Positions 1-11,652 of a stretch of 64,000 nt of DNA are shown piece after piece. A model generated the notes under the pieces. It was not told the DNA's origin. It saw only the letters and a list, made by a program, of their open reading frames with translations, and ran no database searches. The position numbers were made by a program, and so were the translations under genes. The stretch is from positions 496,001-560,000 of the forward strand of contig JAMXBD010000393.1 in the NCBI GenBank assembly GCA_024138025.1, in the 5' to 3' direction. The number at the start of each line of letters is the position of its first letter. The first letter of the stretch is position 1. This DNA comes from Combretum micranthum (Eukaryota > Streptophyta > Magnoliopsida > Myrtales > Combretaceae).

Positions 1-881
1 TTTCTTATTCAAATGAGAGCTCGATAGCTATTATAACCAAAAGTGTCTTATTCTCACTTAAGAACACATATTTGAGGTGATGTGATAATTGCTTGAGCTC
101 GTGATTGGGTGACTCTAGGTTGAGCTCGAGTTAAGGTGACCTCCTTCAACTCCTCAAAGGGTTGTGACCATAACCACAGCCCTTCTACATTCTTATTCAA
201 TGTCTCTTAGGCCATTCCATCTTTGATTTGAGCTCCTTTCAAGTTTAGGTCGAGCACCTCCTCAAAATTAGTATCGACCTCATTTGTGATTTGCTCTTGA
301 CCTCGTTCATCCAGCTCATTACCACTATCAAGTATGCTATCTAGCTCATCTCCTTCGCCATCTGTCCATTTTAACGCTAGCTTCTCATACCCACTCATCT
401 CATACTCCCTTCTTTTGAACTCATCCACCAGCTAGTCAACTATATCTATATGATAACAGGTGTTACCAAATCCTTGATATTTTAGAGCTTGAAAAACACT
501 AAAGGTGACCTACTCATCTAAACCTTGAAAGGTCATTTTACCTCCTTCCACGTCAATCATGACCTTCCTAGTAGCTAGAAAAGGTTGTCCTAAATTCAAG
601 GGTATTTCTCGATCTTCCTCTATATCCAACACAATGATATCAAATAGAAAAATAAATTCATCCACTTTCACTAGGACATCTTCCACTACGCCTCTTAGTC
701 GTTTGATACTCCGATTTGTCGATTGCAAAGAAATGGAGGTCGGCTTACACTCTCCTATCCCCAATTTCTTGAAGATTGTGTAGGGTATAAGATTGATACT
801 TACCCCTAAATCACACAGAGCTTTTTCAGAGTATGAATCTCTAATAATGTAAGGTATAGTAAAACTCTTAGGGTCTTTCAA
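1..881 (-). pseudogene. Athila-like pol start: retropepsin-like aspartic protease and linker
   Basis: A 123-residue open stretch (881 to 510) has the features of a plant retrotransposon aspartic protease. The active-site loop reads CDLGVSINLIP, where most aspartic proteases have D-S/T-G, a variant common in this lineage. The flap and C-terminal segment contain GQPFLATRKVMIDV. The frame then hits several stops (about 509-429), and an acidic linker of 73 codons (428 to 207) follows. It would join protease to reverse transcriptase, which is not in the window. Bases 1-206 hold no further recognisable domain. The segment is non-functional because it is closed by in-frame stops and lacks its partner domains. 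Confidence 0.75.
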
Positions 882-1801
882 TTTGGGCGGTACGCTATTT
901 TAGAGAATAGCCTTACATCCTTCTGTTACCATTACAGTCTCACGATCTACTATTTTCTTCCTCTTTGTAAGAATTTCTTTCATGAACTTAGCATAAGAGG
1001 TCATTTGCTCTATTGCCTCCATAAATCGGATGTTGATTTGGAGCTTCTTAAACACTTCCACAAACTTAGAAAATTAGTGATCCAGCTGCCGCTGCTTGAA
1101 TCTTTATGGAAATGGAATAGGTGGAGCATAAGGTTTCACCTCCAACTTCTTCTTTTGGAGCTCATCAACCTTATCTTTCTCCTCATATTTCTTTACGACC
1201 TACTTCTCTTCTTTCTTTTCTGCTTCCAACTCACCTTTACTAGGTCCTTCTAACTCTATTTCACTTCTCAAAGTGATTGCCTTCACTTCTTCCTTAGAAT
1301 TTTTCTCAGTGTTATTGGGTAAAGCACCTTGAGGTCGATTATTTGATGAATTAACTAAGAAAGTAGCTTGCTTTGAAAAATTTTGAATCATGGTCTTCAG
1401 TTCTGCCACTTCTTGCTCGAGCTCTTTCACTCTCTCAGATTCACCATCATTATTCTCTCTTCCTCTTTGCATGAAATTTCCTTGTGGAAATCCAGGTGGA
1501 GCTGTAGGATTTCTCCTATCAAGATAGTGGAAATTTTGTTGACACCTTATGCTTGGATTATACAAGCTCGGATATGGATCCATCCTTTCAGATCCTCTAT
1601 TGAAGTTGTTCACATAGTTCAACTCTTCTAAAGCAACACTTGAGCTAGATGGACAGCTCATAGCTGAAACTTGATTGAATCCCCCATTATGACTTCCTTC
1701 ATGACATGTATTCATCTCCATTGTGCTTGGGTTTACCCTTTAGCTCGTCATCAAATTAGTAAGAGAAGAAACTTGAGTTGTGAGCTGAGCTATAGTGATG
1801 G

Positions 1802-2556
1802 GATAAAGAACCACACTAACCTGTGACAGTGACCTGATATCTAGATCTGGGATCAGAATCCAAGATCATCTAAGAAAACTCGATGGAAACCGTAACCCGC
1901 TGCTTATAACAATGTAAGAACCTTAGTATAATGAGGACGCTATAATCGAAGATGGAATTTTGATTGATAAGTCGAAGGTTTGAACACCACGGATTAAAGA
2001 AAATCTAATAAGTTCATATCATGTTCTATCAAGAACACTCATAGAGAGAAACTCTCAATCTCATTCATAAAGAATAATATCATAATCTGTCTTTTACAAA
2101 AGAGCTTTAGTCTATATATATAGACTTTTAAAAGAAACCTTAAACAAAATAAAAACAAGGCATAAATACAAAAATACCCCTAAATAAAAAACCCAAACAC
2201 GGAATAAACATAAGCTAATGTGAAATAATTAAAGCTAGTTGCAATTGCTTGAAGGCAGGCTAGTAGGTCGGCGGCTTTGCCATTGTAGGCTGGCGGCATT
2301 GGCCAAGTAACCCGCCGACTTTGAGACGGTGCACATGTTGGCCGCTAGTCTTGAGCTTCAAGGCTAGCGGCTTTTCATCTAAATCATGAAATTCTTCAAT
2401 CTCTTGTGTCTCAAACTATTTTGTAGGCTTGTTTTGTTCGCTTATCTCGTGTTTTAATCATTAGAACTCCAGTCAATGAGCCTTCTATTTCCTGAAATGG
2501 ATTGTTGATCTTGAACTTAGTAAACTTTAATGATGATGCTTCCAGGATCACATCAT
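1802..2556. mobile_element. Unclassified ~755-bp insertion inside Athila-like gag
   Basis: Gag reads ...AAMNETDPI up to about 2556 and resumes at ITIAQL from about 1800, so about 755 bp are foreign. A direct repeat ATCCYAT (one mismatch, minus strand) at the two junctions may be the target duplication, but the exact edges are uncertain. The insert has no long reading frame. It contains a GC-rich patch near 2250-2375 with GGCGGC-type words and a strong hairpin, unlike its AT-rich surroundings. No clear terminal inverted repeats are seen. It could be a solo LTR, a SINE-like or a non-autonomous element. Confidence 0.65.
2341..2371. repeat. GC-rich perfect-stem hairpin
   Basis: The arms GCCGCTAGtCTTGA and TCAAGgCTAGCGGC pair over 14 bp with one G-T wobble, around a 3-base GCT loop. 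It lies inside the insertion in gag and is the most stable-looking short hairpin in the first 5 kb. Its role is unknown. Confidence 0.7.
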
Positions 2557-3472
2557 ATAGGATCGGTCTCATTCATTGCAGCCACTCTCTTAGGCATAAC
2601 TCTCTCAATTTGCCAACTAAATGAATTGGCAGACATCTCCTCAAATAGTCGTAATGTTTGATCTAGGTTTCTGCTCATCAAATTTCCACTAGAAAAAGCA
2701 TCAACCATACTTCTCAATTGAAATCTCAGCCCATAGTAAAAGATATGCATTAAGGTATGACTGGGAATTCAATGATGATAACACCTTCTCAATAGGTCCT
2801 TGAATCTCGACCATGTCTCGTATAGCGTCTCTCCATCATACTATAAAAAATGTTGACCTTACTCCTTAAATGGTCAGTCTTGGTTGGAGGAAAATACCTT
2901 GTCAAAAATTTTTAAGCTAGTTGCTCCCAACTTGTAATTGAGATCGGTGGGAGAATTCAACCAACACTTCACCTTATCCCTTAGAAAGAATGGGAACAAG
3001 AAGAGCCTGATAGCATTTTCCAAGACTTTGTTACTCTTGAGAGTAGTACAAATGCGAAGAAAATTCATGATGTGCTCATTTGGGTCTTCATTAAGTCCTC
3101 TTCCAAATTGATTGACCTTGACCATTTGGATGAGAGCTGGTTTGAGCTCAAAATTATTGGCCTGAACTGCTAGCCACGCTATTGTAGGTACTAGTCCATC
3201 TACTAAAGGCACATAATACTCCTAAAGTTGTCTTTCTTCCTCATGTCCATTACCTCCATTGGCTCCAATTAACCTTTCATTATCATTACCACCTTCCATG
3301 GCTCTGATCTGCTCTAAACCTATATGTCTTTCTCTCACTGGCATCTAAAGGTTCGTTCAATCTCCGGGTCGAAGAGGAATGTCTGAACACAATAAACGAA
3401 TGCACAAATATCACTCTACTAGACTCCATATGACTTCAAACACATAAGTCTCTATTTAGGACAAAAACAAAG

Positions 3473-3496
3473 ATATATATATATATATATATATAT
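3473..3496. repeat. (AT)12 microsatellite
   Basis: Twelve uninterrupted AT dinucleotides lie between the gag start and the primer-binding region of the Athila-like element. Confidence 0.95.
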
Positions 3497-3587
3497 TTCA
3501 GCTCACTAACAACATGTCACAAGACAAACACAAGAATGAGCTTAGTTTCAAAGATGATCACAAATCTGATATTAGTACCGTGCTTAG

Positions 3588-3607
3588 CTCTCCGACTACG
3601 GCACAAA
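3588..3607 (-). promoter_or_regulatory. Degenerate primer-binding site region of Athila-like element
   Basis: On the minus strand the LTR end (TGTCA) is followed by a T-run and TGTGCCGTAGTCGGAGA. This matches the usual gypsy text TGGCGCCGTTGCCGGGGA after CpG-type decay. It would prime reverse transcription from an Asp/Glu-type tRNA. The mutated first bases suggest it no longer works. Confidence 0.6.
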
Positions 3608-3612
3608 AAACT

Positions 3613-5564
3613 TGACACATACTTTTATGTTAAAACTCCTTTTAAAGCATGAAACAACTAGCAAGTATACCGGGTGCTTGTGATAATGTAGGACCTCCTT
3701 TAAGTCAAGCAAAATGATATTAGGTTTTTGAGCTAAACTAAATGATCTACTTCAATTGCTAAAATTTATAACTAATTTTAACAATAAAGATTATTGAGCA
3801 CTGGAACAACTCTTTAACTCTGTCAATTCACAAATGAGGATTATGTAATGGTAAGAACATGATTTCTTTTCATTGCCTTGTAATTATAATTGGGTTTCTT
3901 TAATTGGATTTTGATCAAATTTACAAGAATTTACTTCCCGTTTAGGTTGCAAAATTCTAATTATAGCATAGATATCAATTTCGAGTAATATATCGACAAT
4001 CACCAGCAAAATAACATATTTCTATCATAAATAATGTTACTCTAATTAAACTTATGATTCAAGCATGTGTCCATGTCAATAAATGATAACTTCAATTGCA
4101 TTAAGAATGTGAATTCTAAGATTTAAATCAAAATAGCATGTGTCCATGTCAATTTTGAAATCTTATTTTTTATTTTAATCAGATCATCAAATCCCTTTCA
4201 GGTATCTCAAATCCTAATTGATAAGAAAATCTATTGATAGATTTTTCATCTCATGAACATTGAATTAGAAATAATCAAAATTCCAATTTAAAAAACCCGT
4301 TATTAGAACAAATCAACTACTCAAGAAATCCATTAACCCATCACATAATCCCACTTAGACAAATTGGCTCATACTCAAAAACATTTCATTCATGATAAAA
4401 TTCTAAGAGCAATTCATAACAAAATATAATGGAGGGAGTGCACCTGACATATTAAAAATGTCTTCCTAAAGATTCTAAGTCCAACTGCACTGTGAAAGTT
4501 CATAATGAACAGTGCTAGAAATTGAGGTCAGGTGAAGTGAAGTCGGGTGAAATGAAGTAATGTGAATGAATGAAAAATGGAATGTGGAATGATGGAGAAT
4601 GAAGGGTAGATTCTGGGTTATGGAATGTATTGTGGAATATGGAAGGTGATGGAATGAATCGTGTGATGGAAGAAAAAAATGGATATTAGATGGAATAGCG
4701 GATAACTCTTCCATAGGAAGGATGATGGGTATTTATAGTATATGGGGTTTAGATTCTCTATTTCTAGGTGTAGAGAAAGGGAAATATGTGTGTGTGTGTG
4801 ATGAGGTGAGGTAGATGAGTGGAGTAGACCCCTTGATTACTAAAAAAAAAAAAAAAAAAACAAAGCTACTGAAAATTTACGAACAACATGTCAACAATAA
4901 GACGTTGCTGGAATTGGTTTTGCTTAAATCAACTTAGTTTGGATGTGATAAGGTTAGCTCGTTTATGAGGTGCTCAGCTCAATTCATTCTTCTAAAGAAG
5001 ATGAGCACAATTTTAAACTTGAGCTTATGCATGTTCTAATTTGTTATGTACTCCATCAACTCTGTTTGGTGATCTAGTGAGGTTGGTGTAGTAGATCAGG
5101 TCATTTGTTGAGCTCAAGTTGATGCTTTGAGCTCAGATTATTTTGCTTGTTGTATCTTAGGTCGTGTTGAGCTCAAGTCATGAGCTCGTTATACCTCGGG
5201 TCGTATTTTGAGCTCAGGTCATAAGCCCAAGTATTCAGAATAGCGGCTCATTTTTAGTGATCGACAGAAGAGGTCAATGATGACCTATTGATGGCAACTC
5301 AACGAGGACCTAATTTAGCAGTTCTGACTTCTATTGCTCAAGGGTTAAAGACTAACCTAGTGATGTAGCGTCTCATTTACTTGATGTTGAGCTCAAAATC
5401 TACTATTGTTGCATAAAAATGAAAATTTTCACTCTTTTAATCACAGTTGATCCACAATCATGCAATTTATCATTTTATAGTAGATGTTCACCATAAAAAT
5501 GCCAATTTATGCATGAAAGCAAGATAAAATGTAGGATAAATGTGTATAAAATATACATTTATCA
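3613..5564 (-). repeat. 5' LTR of the Athila-like element (1,952 bp)
   Basis: In element sense the LTR starts TGATAAATGTATATTTTATA at 5564 and ends GTGTCA at 3613, giving TG...CA ends. The length suits Athila LTRs. It includes an A18 run (4842-4860), a short TG run (about 4788-4800), a TATA box on the minus strand and a GAGCTC-rich part (4960-5400). The single open frame in it (4714 to 4475) is low-complexity His/Ser/Thr and is taken as chance. The partner LTR is outside the window, so the edges rest on the TG/CA ends and the primer region. Confidence 0.65.
4731..4738 (-). promoter_or_regulatory. TATA box of Athila-like LTR
   Basis: The minus strand reads ACTATAAATACCC about 830 bp into the LTR, a canonical TATA box. 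It would place the R region start near 4700. Confidence 0.5.
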
Positions 5565-6715
5565 TCTAGCTTTGCTTGAGTAAGCTTGTTGGGCTTGATT
5601 ACTTGAAGAAAAAAGAAGGAAATTGTATTCATTTTAATCAAATTTTGCAAAAGATAAATTTGGACTTGAATTCTATGAAACTTGATATAAAATTAAAGTT
5701 TAATGTAAAGTTGATTAGATTTGTAAGCTCATCAAATTAAATGGGATGAAGTTTGAGTGTGGCTTGATAAGTTATATGAATAGCTCAAGTTCAAGCTTGG
5801 TTCGACCATAACGAATTGGGCTTGAGCAAATATTAGTATTTTGGAACTCTTATCATTCTTAAAGAATCAAGTTAATGTTTGAGAATACGCTAAATTTAAA
5901 CATCTAGTTAAAGAGTTAAGTCCGGGTGCTCCATTATTTTAGTACGAGTCAATGATCTCATAATGATTAGAGGGAAATGATCCATGTTGAGGGATTAGAC
6001 TTTTTACATCAAAATTTGATAGCATTATTTTTTGAAGGAATAAGATCTAATTTAAGAGAGATACCTACTACTTAGCAAAAACCTTGTTTGAGTAGGAAAA
6101 GAAATATTAATTATGTTTTTAATTTTAAAAGGGGAAAGTTAGTAAATTTCATTTTTAAAACAAAAACATATTTGCCCATCTTAAATCTCTTAAAATCCTA
6201 ACAGTTAAAAATGTAAAATATAAAATATTAATCACCTTCTCCTTCTACCTTTTCTTTTCACCTATGTTGTAGAATATCCCCTTTCTTTCCCTTAACAACT
6301 CACTAAAAGTTCTTGAAGAAATTTATGCAAGACAATAAGGTAAGTAATTTTTTTTTCCTTTCTTTTCTTCTTATTTCCAAGAAAGTAATTGTGAGAGTAA
6401 CAAGTTCTTGTCATATCGGTATAACAATGACTTTCCATCTAGAAGATTGAGTTTTTAGGAATTTCTAAAAAAATTTCTAAAGGAAAAAGATTTAGAAAGT
6501 AAAACACAAAGGGATTGACAAATTTAGGATAAGGTAGCAAGATTTCTACATTTAAAGATTCAATCTTTATGCAAATTTTTTTTTAATATGGGTGTTTAGG
6601 TTTTGAAGAAGGGTTGAGTTTAGATTACTAATCCTATCTTTAATGTTGGGAGCAAAGAAAATTAGAGCTTTGTAAAAATTCGTGAAAAACCTTACGTTCA
6701 GTCCTAGATAACTTT
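5565..6715. other. AT-rich intergenic DNA, no gene seen
   Basis: No open frame, RNA gene or element end was recognised. The stretch at 6240-6340 (pyrimidine-rich leader-like text, then GGTAAGTAA) resembles the transcribed part of an LTR. It may belong to the same old LTR as the 75-bp repeats to its right. Confidence 0.5.
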
Positions 6716-7005
6716 GTACATGGTTTGCGCAAAAGGTTGTGTATGATGATGTTTACATTATACCCTCTTGTTACTGTCTATAAGACCTACCTACACAGCT
6801 TGTGTAGAAGGTCGTGTATACTAGGGAATACCTTCTATGCTCAAATTGCTTCCTACATAACCTCTCTACACAGCATGTGTTTAAGTTTGTATACACCAAA
6901 TAATACTTTCTGCCCTCATTTTGCCTCCTATATGACCTCTTTACACAGCTGTGTTGAAGGTCTTGTATAATGAACTTTCTGCAAAGCCTTATACACAGCT
7001 TGCAC
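6716..7005 (+). repeat. Degenerate 75-bp tandem repeat (three units plus partial)
   Basis: Units begin at 6716, 6791, 6866 and 6941, each 75 bp apart, and share CTACACAGC..GTGTAGAAGGT..GTGTATA and CCTMCATRACCTCT-like text. A partial unit follows at about 6991. Because 75 is divisible by three, the plus strand stays open for 81 codons (6725-6970) with a 25-residue period. This is probably a consequence of the repeat and not a gene. Similar ACACAGG/GTGTA tandem blocks occur in the LTRs of some plant gypsy elements. Confidence 0.75.
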
Positions 7006-7180
7006 TGAATCTCATGTACAACATTGTTTTTCTAAAACTTGATTTATCCTTCTCAAAAACACTTGAAACTTCTTCAATTAACTTCTTTAAGGCTTATGGT
7101 TACTTTAAAAACCCAAGGCTTTGTTACTATCAAACAATTACTATTTTTCCTTTATTTCTTTATTACAATGTAAAACTTTT

Positions 7181-7215
<35 letters not shown>

Positions 7216-8030
7216 GCAAATATCTTTATGTAAATACCTACATTAACATTAGAGTAAGAGAGAGGAGCATAGAGAATGTCATTTGGGAATAATTTAAGAA
7301 ATATAAAAGAGTCTAAATACTTTTATATGTTGTGAATCCATGTTAGAGTTTTCTAGCATTGGATTAAGTTGAGTTAACTATCCAAGTACATGTGTAATAT
7401 GTATGTGTTTATGTTTGTCCAGGATAGAAAATAAAATTAACTTAACAACTACTCAACATTAGTGATGTATGTATTGCTTATGTGTGGTTGCTAGTAATAG
7501 TGGAAAGTATCCATGCTATTATCATGGCATCCTTATAATCCATGTATGACAATGTCTCGAGTAAAGTCGTACATAGAAATGATATATGTAGATATAGGTT
7601 ATTATCGACGTCATAGTTATTGGGGAGTACCTAATAGCCAATATATATATATGTAAATATTTATGTATGTTTCGGGATACTGAGTAATCCCTTTATTAGA
7701 TGTTAGGCTAAAGCATAAAGATAATTAAATAGTTATTTGTTGCATTCATAAGATAAGATGCGTGTGAGTTTGCTATTATTTGTACATGCACATATGTTTG
7801 TTAGTAAACCGTACTAGGCTCCAACTCACTTTTCTTCTTTTATAGGTACAGTTGAGAATCTTTAGCTTTGGGTTTGTCTATATATGATGTTATAGTAGAC
7901 TATGGGGAGGATGCTAGTGGAGAAGATTACTTAGTTGGCTACTAGATAAGGAGTGCAAGTTACAAGAAGACAAACACTCTAGTCATAAATTTTATATTAT
8001 GTCATTAAACGTGCTAGTGTATTGTGTTAG
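7006..8030 (+). other. Old LTR-like DNA flanking a solo LTR, no gene
   Basis: There is no coding evidence. Text such as GTACTAGGCTCCAACTCAC followed by a transcribed-looking stretch (7800-7900) is characteristic of plant gypsy LTRs. The DNA continues after the solo LTR at 11653. The open frame 6951-7292 spans a CA microsatellite and is not believed. Confidence 0.4.
7182..7211. repeat. (AC)n microsatellite, about 30 bp
   Basis: An uninterrupted AC/CA dinucleotide run. Confidence 0.95.
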
Positions 8031-11000
8031 TGTCACGCCCCAACAGGTACCCTAAATGTAACAGCCTACTGTACGCAATATTAAAACTTAAAATGACTAC
8101 CTCAGTCACTCGAAAGCTTCCATATCGGTATAAAGCGTACATTCACATCAAAGGAAGACCGATGAAGTAATGCATTTTAAGATATTAGCAGCGGAACATG
8201 AAAAATAACACTAAATATATTTCATTGAAATATAAAGTTTTACAACTTCTAAGGGGCATTCCCCTGATAATTCCAATAACAACATGGTTTTACTAAGATA
8301 AATAACAAAAGCTATAAGATTTTAGAAGATATCGACTCTTAGGCTTCAAATCAGAATTCCTCAAAAGCTTCCCAAAATAAGGATTCTACTCGGGGGATAA
8401 GATGGTCTCGAGTGCAAAAAGATAATCATGTAATATCAAAAGTCTATAGGGTATAAGCATAACTAGCTTAGTGAGATATTCCTTACGTAAAAGTACTCAT
8501 AACAAGCAATCAACCAAGTTTATTAATTCAAGCATATAAAATGCAACAATCATATGATAAAACATTACATACGACTATGCGGTTTCGTATGTATGATGGA
8601 TTTACCCCTCCATCGGTGGTTAGGGAATGCTTTGAATTGGGCCCGAACGACCTCCTTAAAAGTTTGCGCACATCTTCAGGTTCAACGAACCGTACTACTA
8701 ATCCTCGGGCTTTCCATACCCAAAGCGATCAATCCGACTTGGCTACACCTTGATGCCGCATTCCCGAACATTCTAACCCTTAAGATGTAGCTAGGCAGCT
8801 TACCTTTCCGGTCTCACGCTGAGAAGTAGTAGCAAAATTTCGAAATGATATTCTAAGTGATATGCATGAGCAATTTATTATATGGGGCTTCAATATGACA
8901 TTAAATCATTTAAAGCGATCAAGCAATAATTGTACACATAGAAGATATATACATAGAAGCAATTATATCAATCACGGATCGGGTTCTGATATATTTATCG
9001 TTGATTGATCGCACATAACAATTCACATACATAATTCCCATGATATCCCACATGCATATCAATTTTATTTTTTCCTAACATCTAGTACTCTATTCTACAA
9101 GCACATGCTCGCATACATAATGTAAAGGAAACTCATTGGTCCATAGTGATCTTCTAGGAGTCAAAGTAATCCTCGGGGAAGAAAAGATCTTGGTCCTCAA
9201 CACCTAGACAAAATAAATACCCTCAGTGAGTATTTCATCCAAGATCTATTCAATATCTCTAATTCTATCTTATTGAATTCGTCAAAAATCGTATGAATGG
9301 AAATCCCAACTTAAAATAGCCATAACTTGCTCATTTTAACTCGGAATTTTATATATTATATACTGATTTCTACCTACTTGAAAAGATCTATCCATTTCTA
9401 AGGTTCTTTTTATCAAAAGAAGTTATTTGTGTCTCCAAATAGTAACGTACAGATTTGATACAAAAATTCAAAATTCAAAACTTAATTTCAAACTTTTCTT
9501 TATTCAAGAGCTTTTGTACAAAAATAAAGATATTTTGTATGGTTGAAAAATCCTTGAATATATATAGACTCAAACTATATGCATGAATTTAGTGGTGTTG
9601 TCTCAACAATGATTTTGTAAAACAATGTGTCTTAAAAGTGAGAAAAGCTAAGACTTGAAAAGAAATTGGTTTTGTTAGGAACATTTCTTATTTTACTATA
9701 AGTGAGCATCTCCTTCTTTTAACCCATTTCTTAATATTGGGAATAATTAAATTTTCAAAAAGTAATTTTTAATCTTTTAAGATTCCCACAACTTTATTTC
9801 TAATGGCTAAAAAATGTAGTTTTCTAAATATTTCTTGATTATGTGTTCTAAAGCTTTTCTAAAGTTAGATCCACTTTAAAATAATAATATCAATGATCTT
9901 ATAAGTTAATTTTGAAAAGCTTATCTAGACTTTAGTATTTTAGAGTATTGGTAGAAAACTTTGATAAATGAGTTTGGGAAAACTTTTGTTAAACAAGGAA
10001 TTAAGTTTAAAGAAACTTTCTTATTTTATTGGTTTGAAAAGAGAGTTTGTAATAACTTTACTTTATGTATTTCTTGATAAAATCACATATAGTGTTATTA
10101 CTAAAACTTGACCTAAACGTATCTAACCTTAGAAAATATTTGTTAAGATAAAACTTTAAGTTTTTATGGAAAAATTATTCCTTATGTGACAAAATTTATT
10201 TTTAAAGAGAGTTTATTTTTATTACTTAAGAAAACTCATTTTCATTATGGTTGAGACAATATCAACATGTTCATGCATAAATGAGAATATGTAACTATGA
10301 GAAATATAATAAAAACAACATAATAAGGTGAATGAAATAAAAGCATAAAAATAAAGTCAAGTATTGGGAACCTTAGCTTCATCAAGGTATCCCGTGACTA
10401 AGAATAGACTAGTCCCAAAAGAAAAGAAAAGAAAAGCAAAGAAAGAAAATTGTTTTGACTTGATATGGACAAGTCTAAGACTAGAAAGACTAGTCTTAAT
10501 AATTTGCATAAAACAAGTAGATAAATAAAATTGCAAGACATGAAAATAAATAAATAACAAATGAGCTTATATGCTCTAAATAAATATATATACATAAGAT
10601 GCATAATACTTTATATAAGTTAGATTAGAAACAATAATAATAACAACATAATGAAAAAAAAAAAAAAATAGAAACATGAACAAAAACAAAACATGAATAT
10701 ATTGTTGCTTCTTTAACTCTCATGAGTCTAAGAAACATACACTAAACTCATGTTAAGTTGTATGAACATGATGAATATGTGAAAGAAACTTTTACCTAAG
10801 GTTATGTGTTTATTGAAGAAGAATGGAATGGTTTGTAGTAATATGTGCGATTGGTTTTATGGAGAAAAGAGAGAACTTGAGAGAGGGATTTTATGGAGTG
10901 ATTTTGGTAGAGTTTTTGTAAGAAATGAATTGTGTGAAAGAATGAAGGAGGAAAGGAGTATTTATAGAATTTTGAAGTGGAAATGACACGTAATTAAATA

Positions 11001-11652
11001 AATTGAAAAAGAAAACAAATTGAGAGTGATGAGAGGGAGGGAGTGGACGGCAAGGGCTTGAAAGATAGAGAAAAATTAATTAAATTTGTTGTTTTGTAAT
11101 AAAAAGAAGTAATATGTAAAGTGTGATGTGATTAAAATTGTATGAGGAAGGTAAATTGGAAGGTATATATATGATAGAGTGTAAGAAAAACTAGAGATAG
11201 ATGAATAGTAGAAAAGTACTATGAATAGTCGACTAGACAATTAAAATACTGGTGGTAAAGAAAACACGCATAAACGGCCTATATTTGATTTTTTAGTTAC
11301 CGAAAAATTCTAAAACTGATTTTTTTTTAAAACCTTATAGTTTTACGAGTCTATTGGTGTTGTCTGAATATTTTCACTATCCGGTGCACTGAGGCACGGT
11401 TTTCGAAAAACTTATCCCGTTCGGATCCAAAAGATACTAGAAAATTACGAATATGATATTTTTAAGCTTTCCATATTATTACGAACCATTTTCCATAATT
11501 ATCTTAATTTCGTTTTTTAGACTTTAAGAACACGGGGTTACCAGGTCTAGATTCACTGGACTAAATAGAGAACTAAGTTAACTTTAGGGTTCCGGTTTGA
11601 CTTCCGGTTCTTAGGGTTTACTTATATTTACCGAAAAATCTAGGGGCTTACA
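8031..11652 (-). mobile_element. Solo LTR, family A copy 1 (3,622 bp), TSD GTTAG
   Basis: The plus-strand ends are TGTCACGCCCC and GGGGCTTACA, so in element sense it runs TGTAAGCCCC...GGGGCGTGACA with TG...CA termini. GTTAG stands immediately left (8026-8030) and immediately right (11653-11657), a perfect 5-bp target duplication. No gag or pol lies between. Copies 2 (12722-17045) and 3 (47254-51050) align along their lengths on the opposite strand. Those copies share the landmark near 8440-8490 (CTATAGGG..TATAAGC, CTAGCTTAGTGAGATATTCC) and the GTCTTAGACTTG/CAAGTCAAAACA block near 10450-10500. It is interpreted as the product of LTR-LTR recombination. At 3.6 kb the LTR is unusually long, as in some Ogre/Tat-type elements. 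Confidence 0.85.
10959..10967 (-). promoter_or_regulatory. TATA box of family-A LTR copy 1
   Basis: The minus strand reads TTCTATAAATACTCC, 685 bp after the LTR start. The same box occurs at the corresponding place in copies 2 and 3, which fixes the sense strand of the family. Confidence 0.6.

Larger units (their letters stand above)
1200..3344 (-). pseudogene. Athila-like gag, split by an insertion and frameshifted
   Basis: The likely start is the ATG at 3344 (MPVRERHIGLEQIRAMEGG). A TAG follows about 40 codons in, and the conserved capsid-like core then runs from about 3230 to 2874 (NNFELKPALIQMV, IRLFLFPFFLRDKVKCWLNS). At least two frame changes occur between 2874 and 2760. The frame reopens at 2750-2553 (FYYGLRFQLRSMVDA, EEMSANSFSW). 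The reading then jumps across foreign DNA (1802-2556) and resumes with ITIAQLTTQVSSLTNLMTS at about 1800-1745, then a stop, then a 173-codon Pro/Asn/Glu-rich tail (1721 to 1200) with a predicted coiled coil (SERVKELEQEVAELKTMIQ). Gag normally forms the virus-like particle; this copy cannot make an intact protein. Confidence 0.8.
1..5564 (-). mobile_element. Athila-like Ty3/gypsy LTR retrotransposon, 5' part, degenerate
   Basis: The minus strand shows, in the expected order, an LTR (3613-5564), a primer-binding region, gag (3344 to 1200) and a retropepsin-like segment (881 to 510). Reverse transcriptase would lie left of base 1. The gag text matches the plant Athila gag family, with the stretches NNFELKPALIQMV, EDPNEHIMNFLRIC and RDKVKCWLNS. 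The protease has the CDLGVSINLIP and LGQPFLAT segments typical of the same lineage. All coding parts are broken by stops and frameshifts, so the copy is dead. The element's 3' LTR and target duplication are outside the window; the 5 bp beyond the LTR on the right are TCTAG. Placement in the Athila/Tat branch rests on recognising gag and the primer region, and RT would settle it. Confidence 0.85.

Noticed and set aside
4475..4714. Minus-strand His/Ser-rich frame in the Athila-like LTR
   Set aside because: It is a translation of ATGGAATG-like simple sequence in the R/U5 region.
8541..8790. Two overlapping plus-strand frames of 70 and 78 codons
   Set aside because: They read antisense to the family-A LTR and overlap each other in different frames; no recognisable motif.
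10357..10604. Two overlapping hydrophobic frames
   Set aside because: AT-rich LTR sequence of copy 1; homologous positions in copies 2 and 3 are closed.
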